This document shows positions 17,776 to 25,861 of a stretch of DNA of 64,000 nt, piece after piece; position 1 is the stretch's first letter, and every line of letters starts with the position of its first letter. The stretch is taken from positions 78,505 through 142,504 of the forward strand of contig JAERIN010000001.1 of the NCBI GenBank assembly GCA_016757515.1, read 5' to 3'. Under the pieces are notes generated by a model. That model did no database searches, was not told the origin of the DNA, and saw only the letters and a list, made by a program, of their open reading frames with translations. Both the position numbers and the translations under genes were made by a program. This DNA is from Alphaproteobacteria bacterium. Lineage in GTDB: Bacteria > Pseudomonadota > Alphaproteobacteria > Micavibrionales > Micavibrionaceae.

Positions 17776-18186
17776 ATGAGCCGCCCCGCACCAGACGCCC
17801 CCGCCGCACACGTTGTTGCCGTGCCCTTCATCAACGCGGAGGAGGCGTGGTTTTGGTTCATACAGGCCCAGGGGGCCCGGAACGATGGCGCGCGGGTTGT
17901 GGCGGGCCTCGGCGCGGTGCCCCGGCCCTGCGAGCCCCTGGACATCTTGAAGATATTAGAGCGCCTGTGGCGCAACCGTATGCTCCTGCGGGACCACCTC
18001 TTGGTGCTCAAGCACTATGGAGACCGGATGCTGCCCCCGGACCGTCACCGCGTGCGCGAGGCCCGATCGGCCACTCTGTGGCAACAGGCGATGGACCGCC
18101 TGGAGCCCATTTTCTTGCGCCGGGGCATCATCGCCGTGCCCCCTGACTTTTGTGACGACGCCCAAGAGCAAAGGGCCCGCGCATGA
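17776..18186 (+). CDS. Phage-cassette protein with AEEAWFWF motif, unknown function
   Basis: 136 residues from ATG 17776 (an in-frame ATG at 17740 falls at the edge of the -10 box and is rejected; AAGGGAG precedes 17776). The protein contains INAEEAWFWFIQAQGARNDGAR, a PCEPLDILKILERLWRNRMLL helix pair and a C-terminal WQQAMDRLEPIFLRRGIIAV helix. All-alpha and soluble. From memory, proteins with this 'AEEAWFWF...PCEP' layout occur beside podovirus-like portal genes in alphaproteobacteria, but I cannot name a function. It overlaps the next gene by 4 nt (ATGA), the start of a tightly packed five-gene cassette. Confidence 0.7.
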   Translation: MSRPAPDAPAAHVVAVPFINAEEAWFWFIQAQGARNDGARVVAGLGAVPRPCEPLDILKILERLWRNRMLLRDHLLVLKHYGDRMLPPDRHRVREARSATLWQQAMDRLEPIFLRRGIIAVPPDFCDDAQEQRARA

Positions 18187-18623
18187 CCTCTCGGACTGCC
18201 CCCGCACCCCGCGCGCCTGCCGACCCTGCAAGAGGGGGTACAGGGCACAGGGCTTTTGTGGCCTTCACCGGCAAGACAGAGATCGGCTGGCTCCGACTGC
18301 TGCGCCCAGGCTTTCGCCACTGCTTTGCCCTGCTTCATGACGGCGCACGGTGGCTGACCCTGGATCCGCTGGCGCACAAGACTTTGGTCCAGGCCCATGA
18401 CGACCTCCCGCCGGAGTTTGACTTGGTCCTCTGGCTGCGGCGCGAGGGGGGGTGCCGGGTGGTGCCTGTGTCTCTGCCAGAGCCGCCCCCGCGCCCAGCG
18501 CCTTTGGGTCTTTTCACTTGCGTTGAGGCCGTCAAGCGCGTGCTGGGCCTCCACGACCGCTGGATTTTCACCCCCTGGCAGCTTTACCGCCGCCTTACCG
18601 TCAACAGAAGGAAAGGACACTGA
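18183..18623 (+). CDS. Predicted permuted papain-fold (NlpC/P60-LRAT-like) protein of the phage cassette
   Basis: 146 residues. The centre reads GFRHCFALLHDGARWLTLDPL and, later, LFTCVEAVKRVLGLHDRWIFTPWQLYRRL. A His followed by a Trp-rich strand, then a Cys at the N-end of a helix with V..VLG, is the order of catalytic residues in circularly permuted papain-like enzymes (LRAT, YiiX and related NlpC/P60 members). That would make it a peptidase, amidase or acyltransferase, for example a wall-opening enzyme of a virion (inference). The first ~20 residues are Pro/Ala-rich and disordered. Stop and start overlap or nearly touch those of its neighbours. Confidence 0.6.
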   Translation: MTSRTAPAPRAPADPARGGTGHRAFVAFTGKTEIGWLRLLRPGFRHCFALLHDGARWLTLDPLAHKTLVQAHDDLPPEFDLVLWLRREGGCRVVPVSLPEPPPRPAPLGLFTCVEAVKRVLGLHDRWIFTPWQLYRRLTVNRRKGH

Positions 18624-18624
18624 T

Positions 18625-18894
18625 ATGGGACGTCTTAGCGCACCCTCACGGCCCACGTACACCGCACCGCAGGTTGTGTATGTCGCCACCCCGGCCCCAG
18701 ATACCGCAGCTCTAGAGGCAACGCAGGCCAAGGCCGCCGCGCAACAAGAGGCTGAGGCCGCCGCCGCCGAAGCCCGGCGGGACAACCTTCTGCGCCGGGA
18801 CAGGGGCCGCACAGGGACCATCCAGACCTCTTTCCGGGGCCTCTTGGGGCAGGCCGCCCCGGCGGGGACCAAGAAAACGCTTTTGGGAGAATAG
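18625..18894 (+). CDS. Small phage-cassette protein with KTLLG ending
   Basis: 89 residues: a disordered Pro/Thr start, an Ala/Glu/Gln-rich helix (AALEATQAKAAAQQEAEAAA), and a basic end RRDRGRTGTIQTSFRGLLG...TKKTLLGE. Small proteins ending in an 'RG..TI.TS..GL....KTLLG' pattern are common next to portal or scaffold genes of tailed phages; their role is unknown. It begins 1 nt after the previous stop behind AAGGAAAGGA. Confidence 0.7.
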   Translation: MGRLSAPSRPTYTAPQVVYVATPAPDTAALEATQAKAAAQQEAEAAAAEARRDNLLRRDRGRTGTIQTSFRGLLGQAAPAGTKKTLLGE

Positions 18895-18898
18895 CACC

Positions 18899-20389
18899 AT
18901 GGAACACGCACACCTGACCTGCCAAGAGGTCCTGGCTCGCCTAGACACCGCCAAGCGCCGCCGCGCACACTGGGAGCCCTTGTGGGACGAGGCGTACGAC
19001 CACGCCCTGCCACGCCGGGGCGGCGTCTATAGCGACCAACGCCCCGGCGCAAGGCGCACGGACGACATCTATGACGCCACGGCCATGGACGGCGCGGAGC
19101 AGCTGGCTGCGTCCCTCCTGGGACACCTCACGCCTGGCTGGACCCCGTGGTTTGGCCTGAAGCCCGGCCCGGACTTGGACGCGCGCGAGGCAGCGGCCAT
19201 CACCCCGGCCCTGCAAAAGGCAGAGCGCGTCATGTGGGCGCACTTTCAAGGCTCCAACTTCACCATGGAGGCGCACCAGTGCTACATGGACCTTGTCGTG
19301 GGCGGCACGGCGTCCCTGTCCTTTGAGGAGACGGAGCCCGGCCACGCCTCTGCCTTTCGCTTCACGGCCAACCCCCTAACGGCTGTTTATCTGGAGGAGG
19401 GGCCCACGGGCTTCCTGGACGGGACATTTCGCGTCCTTGCCCTGACGTTAGAGGGGCTGCGCCAGCGCTACCCAGGCGCGGCCCTGCCTGCGGCGGTTGC
19501 GGCCCAGGGGGCCAGAGACCCGCAGGCGCGCTTCCAGGTGGTGGAGGCCATACTGCCCAGCGGCCTGACCTATGCCTTCGCGGCGTGCCTTATGGACGGG
19601 CAGGGGTCTGGCCCCACCACCCTGGCCTCTGGCCGCATCGCGGACAGCCCCGTCATAAACTTCCGCTGGGTGAAAAGCCCAGGGGAGATTTACGGCCGCT
19701 CCCCGGTGATGAAGGCCCTGCCGGACATCAAGACCGCGAACAAGGTGGTGGAGCTGATCTTGCAAAACGCCTCCATCGCCGTGACGGGCCTGTGGCAGGC
19801 GGAAGACGACGGGGTGATGAACCTAGCGAACATAGAGATCGCCCCCGGCGCGGTTATTCCCAAGGCTCCAGGCTCTGCGGGGCTGGAGCCGCTCTCCATG
19901 CCTGCGAACTTTGACGTCTCGCAGCTTGTCCTGGGCAGCCTCCAGGCCCGCATCCGGCACGCGCTGCTGATAGACCGCCTTGGGCCCGTGCGCGACAAAA
20001 GCATGACCGCCACGGAGGTTTTGGAGCGCGCGGCAGAGATGGCGCTGCTCCTGGGGGCGACCTATGGGCGGCTCCAAACGGAGTTTCTCACCCCCCTCAT
20101 CCTGCGGGCGCACGCCATCCTGCGTCGCCGGGGGGAGGTGCCGAACCTGGTCATAGACGGGCGCGCGGTGTCCATTGACCACCGATCCCCCCTCGCGCGG
20201 GCCCAGGGCCAGGCGAGCGTGCAGTCCACCCTGTCCTGGCTCCAGAGCATCGGCTCTATCGGGGCCGAGGCCGCCGTGGATGGCCAGGCCGTGGCCCGAT
20301 ACCTGGCCGAGGCCCTGGGCGTGCCGCCGCACTTGCTGCGCGCGCCAGACACCCTTCAACCCCAAGCCGAAAAGGAGACGACACTATGA
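18899..20389 (+). CDS. Podovirus-type portal (head-tail connector) protein
   Basis: 496 residues, typical of T7-like head-tail connecting proteins, the dodecameric ring through which DNA enters and leaves the capsid. Recognisable parts: the N-terminal RRRAHWEPLWDEAYDHALPRR, DDIYDATAMDGAEQLAASLLGHLTPGWTPWFGL, a stem/clip with GEIYGRSPVMKALPDIKTAN, and the crown helices DKSMTATEVLERAAEMALLLGATYGRLQTEFL. Codons are intact and GC matches the chromosome, so it is not obviously decaying. The 3' end overlaps the scaffold gene by 4 nt (ATGA). Confidence 0.85.
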   Translation: MEHAHLTCQEVLARLDTAKRRRAHWEPLWDEAYDHALPRRGGVYSDQRPGARRTDDIYDATAMDGAEQLAASLLGHLTPGWTPWFGLKPGPDLDAREAAAITPALQKAERVMWAHFQGSNFTMEAHQCYMDLVVGGTASLSFEETEPGHASAFRFTANPLTAVYLEEGPTGFLDGTFRVLALTLEGLRQRYPGAALPAAVAAQGARDPQARFQVVEAILPSGLTYAFAACLMDGQGSGPTTLASGRIADSPVINFRWVKSPGEIYGRSPVMKALPDIKTANKVVELILQNASIAVTGLWQAEDDGVMNLANIEIAPGAVIPKAPGSAGLEPLSMPANFDVSQLVLGSLQARIRHALLIDRLGPVRDKSMTATEVLERAAEMALLLGATYGRLQTEFLTPLILRAHAILRRRGEVPNLVIDGRAVSIDHRSPLARAQGQASVQSTLSWLQSIGSIGAEAAVDGQAVARYLAEALGVPPHLLRAPDTLQPQAEKETTL

Positions 20390-21198
20390 CCGAAGACACC
20401 CAAAAACCCGAAGGGACCGACGTGCCAGAGCAGCCCGATGCTGCGCCGCAGGCCACGGAGGAAGAGCAAAATGTTGCGCCCGAAGCCGCGACGGAGCCCG
20501 AGGCACCACAGGCCCCCGCGAACCTGCCCAAAAAGTTCCGCTGCCCCGTGACGGGGGAGCCGCGCTGGGAGGCGCTGGTGAACTCTTATGCCGCGCTGGA
20601 AAAGCGTTTGTCTCAGGTGTCCGGCCCGCCGCAGAACGACGAGGAGCGCGAGCGGCTCCAGCGCCTTTTGGGCAAGCCCGAAAGCCCGCAGGAGTACGCG
20701 GTGGACCTGCCCCACGGCCTGCTCACCATAGACCCGGAGGTCAACACCCGCCTCCACCGCTGCGGCTGCACCCAAGAGCAGGTGCAAGAGGTGTATAACC
20801 TCGCGGCGGAGAAGCTGAACGAGGCCCTGCAGCACTTGGCGCAAGAGGTCCAGGCAGACCGCGAGGTGGAGCGCCTCATCGCGCACTTTGGCGGGGCGGA
20901 CAAATGGGCCGAGGTGGCGCGGCAGCTCTTGGCCTTTGGGCAGAACGCCCTGCCCCCGCATGTGCTGGACAACCTGGCCAGCTCCTTTGAGGGCGTCCTG
21001 GCCCTCCACCGCATGATGACCGCCGGGGTGCCCTCCATCCCCGGCGCGCGCGGGGCCGGGGTGGAGCCCATGGCCTTCGCGGCGGAGAAGAAGACCCTGG
21101 ACGCCATGCTGCACGACAAGCGCTATTGGAAGGACAAGGACCCCGCCTTCATCGCCGAGGTGACGGACGGCTTCAAACGCCTGTACGGCGAGCGATAG
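20386..21198 (+). CDS. Phage capsid assembly scaffolding-like protein
   Basis: 270 residues, rich in Glu, Ala and Pro at the start (TEDTQKPEGTDVPEQPDAAP), then PKKFRCPVTGEPRWEALVNSYAALEKRLSQ, a long helical centre and a basic end (KKTLDAMLHDKRYWKDKDPAFIAEVTDGFKRLYGER). This acidic, helical protein with a C-terminal basic tail directly after a T7-like portal is where the scaffold sits in podovirus modules. The next expected gene, the major capsid protein, is missing: pnp follows after 157 bp. Confidence 0.75.
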   Translation: MTEDTQKPEGTDVPEQPDAAPQATEEEQNVAPEAATEPEAPQAPANLPKKFRCPVTGEPRWEALVNSYAALEKRLSQVSGPPQNDEERERLQRLLGKPESPQEYAVDLPHGLLTIDPEVNTRLHRCGCTQEQVQEVYNLAAEKLNEALQHLAQEVQADREVERLIAHFGGADKWAEVARQLLAFGQNALPPHVLDNLASSFEGVLALHRMMTAGVPSIPGARGAGVEPMAFAAEKKTLDAMLHDKRYWKDKDPAFIAEVTDGFKRLYGER

Positions 21199-21207
21199 AC
21201 ACAGCGC

Positions 21208-21242
21208 GTCCCCTCTTCCCGCGATTGATGGGGGGAGGGGAC
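21208..21242 (+). terminator. Hairpin after the phage-head cassette
   Basis: GTCCCCTC (21208-21215) pairs with GAGGGGAC (21235-21242), extended inward by CCC/GGG after a 2-nt mismatch. There is only a weak T-rich tract (CATTTTGCTTTGA) downstream, so termination is plausible but not certain. Confidence 0.45.
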
Positions 21243-21355
21243 ACCGCTGCATTTTGCTTTGACTTCTGCGCGCAGGCCTGCCATGAAGGGCCCGCCCGGT
21301 GCCGTGGTGGCCCGGGCGCTATCGTACGCAACAGGAAAAGAAAGCACATATTCGC

Positions 21356-23494
21356 ATGTTCAAGGTATATCGCAAAGAGGTAGAGTTCGCGGGCCGCACG
21401 CTCGTGATGGAAACAAACAAGATCGCCCGCCAAGCCGACGGGGCCGTTATGATCACGATGGGTGAGACAACGGTCCTGTGCACGGTCGTGGGGGCCAAAT
21501 CCGCCGCAGCGGGGCAGGACTTCCTCCCCCTGACCGTCCACTATCAGGAAAAGACCTACGCCGCGGGCAAGATCCCCGGCGGGTTCTTTAAGCGCGAGGG
21601 GCGGCCCTCGGAGAAGGAGGTTTTGACCTCCCGCCTGATTGACCGACCCATCCGGCCCCTGTTCCCCAAGGGGTTCTTCAACGAGGTGCAGGTCGTGGCG
21701 ACCGTGCTCTCGCACGACCTGGAGAACGACCCGGACATCGTGGCCCTCATCGGCTGCTCCGCCGCCCTGACGCTCTCGGGCCTCCCGTTCATGGGCCCCG
21801 TGGCCGCCGCGCGCGTGGGCTACATCGGGGGGGAATACGTCGTGAACCCCGACATCACCCTGCTGAAGTCCGAAAGCGACCTGGACCTTGTGGTCGCCGG
21901 CACGCAGGAGGGCGTCCTCATGGTGGAGTCGGAGGCGCAGGAGCTGTCCGAGGACATTATGCTCGGCGCCGTCATGGCGGGGTGGGAGGCCTTCCAGCCG
22001 GTTATCCAGGGTATCATTGACCTGGCCGAAATGTGCGCCAAGGACCCGTGGGACATCGCCCCCGTGTCCGAGGCCGTGGCCACCATGGCCAAGGCCCTGG
22101 AGGACCAGTTCGGCAAAGACATCGCCGCGGCCTATGCCACGCAAGACAAATCCGCGCGCCGCGCCGCCCTGGAGGCCGCCCGCGCCAAGGCGGAGGAGGC
22201 CCTGGTGGACGAGGACGCGGGCATCACGGCCAAGGCCGTGGGCTCCGCCTTCCACGACGTGGAGGCCGACATCGTCCGTGGGCAAATCCTCAAGACAAGC
22301 GCCCGCATTGACGGACGCGACACGAAGACTGTCCGCCCCATCGTGGCGGAGGTCGGCACCCTGCCGCGCGCCCACGGCTCCGCCCTGTTCACGCGCGGGG
22401 AGACGCAGGCCCTGGTCGTTGCCACCCTGGGCACCGGGCAGGACGAGCAGATCGTGGACGCCCTGGACGGGGAGTACAAGGAGCGCTTCATGCTCCACTA
22501 CAACTTCCCGTCGTACTCCGTGGGAGAGTGCCGCCGCATGGGCCCCCCCGGCCGCCGCGAGATCGGCCACGGGAAGCTGGCCTGGCGGTCCATCCGTCCC
22601 CTCATGCCTCCCGCAGAGGACTTCCCCTACACCATCCGCGTGGTCTCGGAGGTCACGGAGTCCAACGGCTCCTCCTCCATGGCCACAGTCTGCGGTGCCT
22701 CCCTCGCCCTCATGGACGCGGGCGTGCCCCTCCCGCGCCCCGTGGCGGGCATCGCCATGGGCCTTATAAAGGAGGGCGCGGACTTCGCCGTCCTGACCGA
22801 CATCCTGGGCGACGAGGACCACCTGGGCGACATGGACTTTAAGGTCGCGGGGACAGAGGGCGGCGTGACCGCGCTCCAGATGGACATTAAGATCACCTCC
22901 ATCACGCGCGAGATCATGGCCCAGGCCCTGGAGCAGGCCCGCGAGGGGCGGCTGCACATCCTGGCCGAAATGTCCAAGGCCATGGGCACCGCACGCGAGG
23001 GCGTGAAGGACCACGCACCCCAAATCGCCACCCTGACCATCCCCAAGGACAAGATCCGGGACGTCATAGGCACCGGGGGCAAGGTCATCCGCGGCATCGT
23101 GGAGGACACCGGGGCCCGCATAGACATAGAGGACGACGGGACGGTGAAGGTCTCCGCCACGGACCTGGGGGCCATAGACAAGGCCATCCGGATCATCCAG
23201 GGCCTGACCGAAGAGCCAGAGGTCGGCAAGGTCTACACCGGGACCGTGGTCAAGACCATGGACTTCGGCGCGTTCGTGAACTTCATGGGCGGCAAGGACG
23301 GCCTGGTGCACATCTCTGAGCTCGCGGACCACCGCGTGGAGCGGACCACGGACATGGTGCGCGAGGGGGACGTGGTGAAGGTCCTCCTCACCGGCATAGA
23401 CGACCGGGGGAAGGTCAAGCTGTCCATGAAGCGCGTGGACCAAGAGACCGGCGCGGCCCTGGAGCGCGGCGGCGGGCGGCGCAGCGCGGGGTAG
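21356..23494 (+). CDS. pnp: Polynucleotide phosphorylase
   Basis: 3'-5' phosphorolytic exoribonuclease and degradosome partner. 712 residues from ATG 21356, preceded by AGGAAAAG. Two RNase PH domains (first with the [31 protein letters not shown] core; second with [19 protein letters not shown]), an intervening helical domain, a KH domain ([20 protein letters not shown]) and an S1 domain ([20 protein letters not shown]). The usual upstream rpsO is replaced by the phage cassette. Its last codons plus stop recur 978 bp downstream, on the far side of an accessory gene. Confidence 0.95.
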   Translation: MFKVYRKEVEFAGRTLVMETNKIARQADGAVMITMGETTVLCTVVGAKSAAAGQDFLPLTVHYQEKTYAAGKIPGGFFKREGRPSEKEVLTSRLIDRPIRPLFPKGFFNEVQVVATVLSHDLENDPDIVALIGCSAALTLSGLPFMGPVAAARVGYIGGEYVVNPDITLLKSESDLDLVVAGTQEGVLMVESEAQELSEDIMLGAVMAGWEAFQPVIQGIIDLAEMCAKDPWDIAPVSEAVATMAKALEDQFGKDIAAAYATQDKSARRAALEAARAKAEEALVDEDAGITAKAVGSAFHDVEADIVRGQILKTSARIDGRDTKTVRPIVAEVGTLPRAHGSALFTRGETQALVVATLGTGQDEQIVDALDGEYKERFMLHYNFPSYSVGECRRMGPPGRREIGHGKLAWRSIRPLMPPAEDFPYTIRVVSEVTESNGSSSMATVCGASLALMDAGVPLPRPVAGIAMGLIKEGADFAVLTDILGDEDHLGDMDFKVAGTEGGVTALQMDIKITSITREIMAQALEQAREGRLHILAEMSKAMGTAREGVKDHAPQIATLTIPKDKIRDVIGTGGKVIRGIVEDTGARIDIEDDGTVKVSATDLGAIDKAIRIIQGLTEEPEVGKVYTGTVVKTMDFGAFVNFMGGKDGLVHISELADHRVERTTDMVREGDVVKVLLTGIDDRGKVKLSMKRVDQETGAALERGGGRRSAG

Positions 23495-23504
23495 CGGCGC
23501 GCGC
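23483..23504. repeat. Direct repeat copy 1 (pnp tail)
   Basis: A 22-bp sequence spanning the last codons of pnp and its stop (starts AGCGCGGGGTAGCGGC). It is repeated without mismatch at 24461-24482. The two copies bracket the transglutaminase-like gene. Confidence 0.7.
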
Positions 23505-23515
23505 CCGGATCTTTA

Positions 23516-24325
23516 TCAGCCGGGCGGCGGCCCCAGCGCCCTGGGTGGCATGGTGGGGGGAGGAGGAGGCAGCACCTCGGGTGCAGAGGCCCCTCCCCCC
23601 TCATAGGTTCGGCGACCATACTCCCGCGCCCGATCCGACTCTAAAAGGCCCCACTCATCTTGAATCCTATACGGCATAAGTATCTCCAAAACAGCGCTAT
23701 GTCCATCTGAAGTTTGGCCGCGCGCTGTTCCACTATCCGGATCAAACCGGACAGGCCCGTCAAAGTTCGGGTCTATAAGCCACCAGTGCTTACCATCTCT
23801 CACGGCCAGGGTGTCGTGAGGGCCTACCGCGTATTCTTCTCTATCTATAGAAAGGCGCGCATATGCGCCTATGCCTATAACGTCTCCCGGCCTATCCAAC
23901 CCACCATGCAAGAGCAACCCAGCATAGAAAGCCTTATATCCGCTGCAGTCCGCCGGCACCCTGGCCCCTGATCGCAAGTGTGTCACCATGTTTCGGAAGC
24001 GCAATATTTCTTGGCCCGGTGCACCAAAGCGCGTATTTTGCAAATGCAGGTCTGCTGCATTATGCGCTTCTACGAGTTTATCATGCACAGATGACGCACC
24101 GCGGATATCTCCAATTTGGCCAGAGAGAAACTGCCCCAGTTCCTCTGGTGCCAGCCGCTCTGGCCCCTTTGTATCTCTGGCAAAGGAATACGGATAATCG
24201 CGTGCGTTTGGCAACCGGATCGCAAAATCCCGCAAGGGAGAAGAGGGCCTGTCCTTTAGGGGAATCGGCTCATCTGATATCAGAATACCTACTGAGTTGA
24301 AAGGAAGGCGGATTGCGTTGCCCAT
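23516..24325 (-). CDS. Transglutaminase-like cysteine protein, accessory gene
   Basis: About 269 residues from ATG 24325 (AAGGAG lies 11 nt upstream; a TTG three codons earlier is too close). A core with PADCSGYKAFYAGLLLHGG (Cys127), GPHDTLAVRDG (His170) and HWWLIDPNFDG (Asp185) repeats the Cys-His-Asp order and the 'H....V.DG.W.L.DP' strand of the transglutaminase-like fold, so a protease, amidase or crosslinking enzyme is predicted. No signal peptide; the tail is proline-rich (PPPPPTMPP). The 5' half is lower in GC than flanking genes. It is bracketed by a 22-bp duplication of the pnp tail. Beside a type IVB system, an effector role is an attractive but unproven inference. Confidence 0.55.
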   Translation of the reverse strand: MGNAIRLPFNSVGILISDEPIPLKDRPSSPLRDFAIRLPNARDYPYSFARDTKGPERLAPEELGQFLSGQIGDIRGASSVHDKLVEAHNAADLHLQNTRFGAPGQEILRFRNMVTHLRSGARVPADCSGYKAFYAGLLLHGGLDRPGDVIGIGAYARLSIDREEYAVGPHDTLAVRDGKHWWLIDPNFDGPVRFDPDSGTARGQTSDGHSAVLEILMPYRIQDEWGLLESDRAREYGRRTYEGGGASAPEVLPPPPPTMPPRALGPPPG

Positions 24326-24460
24326 GAGATACAATTCTCCTTCTGTTTTTATAATTGTCTCATAGGGCCCTTAACAAACTGTTAAATATGCCACCCCCAA
24401 CCAAAAATCTCGCGTGCTACACGCCGGCTTGGCCCACTTCAAGCAGCGTGCCGTGGCGTT

Positions 24461-24482
24461 AGCGCGGGGTAGCGGCGCGCGC
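24461..24482. repeat. Direct repeat copy 2 (pnp tail duplicate)
   Basis: Exact 22-bp copy of 23483-23504, lying between the accessory gene and the gmk stop. The 24335-24498 stretch otherwise holds only the accessory gene's AT-rich upstream region. Confidence 0.7.
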
Positions 24483-24498
24483 AGGCGCGGGGGGGGGC

Positions 24499-25137
24499 CT
24501 AGCCCTTCAGCCCACGGACGAAGTTCGCCAGGCCGACGACGCGGTGGCGGCGCGCGCGCTCTGCGTCCAGGATGGCCTGCGCCTGCGCGATCGCGGCGCT
24601 TACGTCCGTGTTGATGATCACATAGTCGTACTCGTGCGCGTGGGACATCTCCGCCCCGGCCTCCGCCATCCGGGCCCCTATGTCCGCCGCGCTCTCCCCC
24701 GTCGTGGCCGCCCGCGCCTTCAGCCGCGCCGCCAGCGCATCCCGCGTGGGAGGCAGGATGAACACGCTCACCACGTCCTCCCGCGCGCGGTCGGCCAGCT
24801 GCTGCGTGCCCTGCCAGTCTATGTCAAACGCCACGTCCCGCCCCGCCGCCAGCGCCGCCTCCACCGGCGCGCGCGGCGTGCCGTAGTGCCGGCCAAAGAC
24901 CGTCGCGTGCTCCAGCATCTCCCCGCCCTCCACCATGCGCGCGAAGCGCTGCGGCGTCACAAAAAAATAATCCACCCCGTCCGCCTCCCCCGCGCGCATG
25001 GGCCGCGTGGTGGCCGAGATGGACAGGGCCAGGCCCGCGTTGCGCGCCAGCAGGGCCCGCGTGATGGTCGTCTTCCCCGCGCCGGAGGGGCTGGACATCA
25101 CATACATCAGGCCCCTGCGGGGCGGCGCGTCAGTCAT
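24499..25137 (-). CDS. gmk: Guanylate kinase
   Basis: Converts GMP to GDP with ATP. 212 residues, normal length. P-loop SSPSGAGKTT near the N-terminus, the GMP-binding SISATTRPMRAGEADGVDYFFV, EHATVFGRHYGTPRAPVEAALAAG and DIDWQGTQQL, and a lid with the DYVIINTD strand near the end. Last gene of the alaS-sel1-gmk operon: its start overlaps the stop of the Sel1 gene by 8 nt. Confidence 0.95.
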   Translation of the reverse strand: MTDAPPRRGLMYVMSSPSGAGKTTITRALLARNAGLALSISATTRPMRAGEADGVDYFFVTPQRFARMVEGGEMLEHATVFGRHYGTPRAPVEAALAAGRDVAFDIDWQGTQQLADRAREDVVSVFILPPTRDALAARLKARAATTGESAADIGARMAEAGAEMSHAHEYDYVIINTDVSAAIAQAQAILDAERARRHRVVGLANFVRGLKG

Positions 25138-25861
25138 CGGCGGCCCCTACCTCCACAACATACTTTTGGTAATACTCCTTGGCCCGCGCCTGCGCCCGCG
25201 CCAGATCGGCGGGGGAGAGTTTTGAGGTCACAAACTGTAAACCTGATGCAGCCTGTTTCTCCAGGTCGGGCCTCCCCGCCAGGCCTGCGCGGGCCTGCGC
25301 CTCAGAGACACGAAGCCACGCATAGGCCTCAACAAAGTCCGGTGGCATGCCGGTATCTATAGCATACCTCCAGCCCACAACCCAGCGATCCTCGGCGCTC
25401 CCAAGTACCGCAGCCTTATGAAACATCGTCCAGGCCTTTTGATAGTCCGGGGTTTGGTCTTCCCGCCGTGCGTACACTTGCCCCAGGTTGTAATATGCCC
25501 ACGGTCGCCCATTTTCCGCCGCTTGGGTGTACCAATATATGGCTTGATCGTAGTCCAGCGGCACGCCCTTCCCCGTGTTATACAGCGTGCCCAGAACATG
25601 TTGCGCTATAGGAAACCCCTTGTCAGCGGACGCTTTCAGCCACACAGCGGCCTGACCATACCACCAGGCGGCTTTATCGGTGTCCTGCGATAGGCCCCAA
25701 AACCCGTATTCGCGGGCCTGCCCCAGAGAGTTGCAAACCACGCCCACAAATCCCTCGAATCCGCCGGGCTCTGACTCCCAAATGGCTGGCGCGTCTTTCG
25801 CCTCCGCCCACGCCGGGGCGGGGAGGAGGAGGACCAAAAGGGCGAGGGCAACGCGGGTCAT
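25130..25861 (-). CDS. Secreted Sel1-repeat protein
   Basis: 243 residues from ATG 25861 with a signal peptide ([21 protein letters not shown]). At least three Sel1-type helical repeats: [58 protein letters not shown] and [22 protein letters not shown] are their landmarks. Such solenoids mediate protein contacts in the periplasm; no enzyme function is expected. The ATG overlaps the alaS stop as ATGA, so translation is coupled. Confidence 0.8.
   Translation of the reverse strand: MTRVALALLVLLLPAPAWAEAKDAPAIWESEPGGFEGFVGVVCNSLGQAREYGFWGLSQDTDKAAWWYGQAAVWLKASADKGFPIAQHVLGTLYNTGKGVPLDYDQAIYWYTQAAENGRPWAYYNLGQVYARREDQTPDYQKAWTMFHKAAVLGSAEDRWVVGWRYAIDTGMPPDFVEAYAWLRVSEAQARAGLAGRPDLEKQAASGLQFVTSKLSPADLARAQARAKEYYQKYVVEVGAADD

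Noticed and set aside
21173..23443. 756-codon minus-strand frame across pnp
   Set aside because: Mirror of pnp codons (His/Val/Gly-rich), no recognisable protein.
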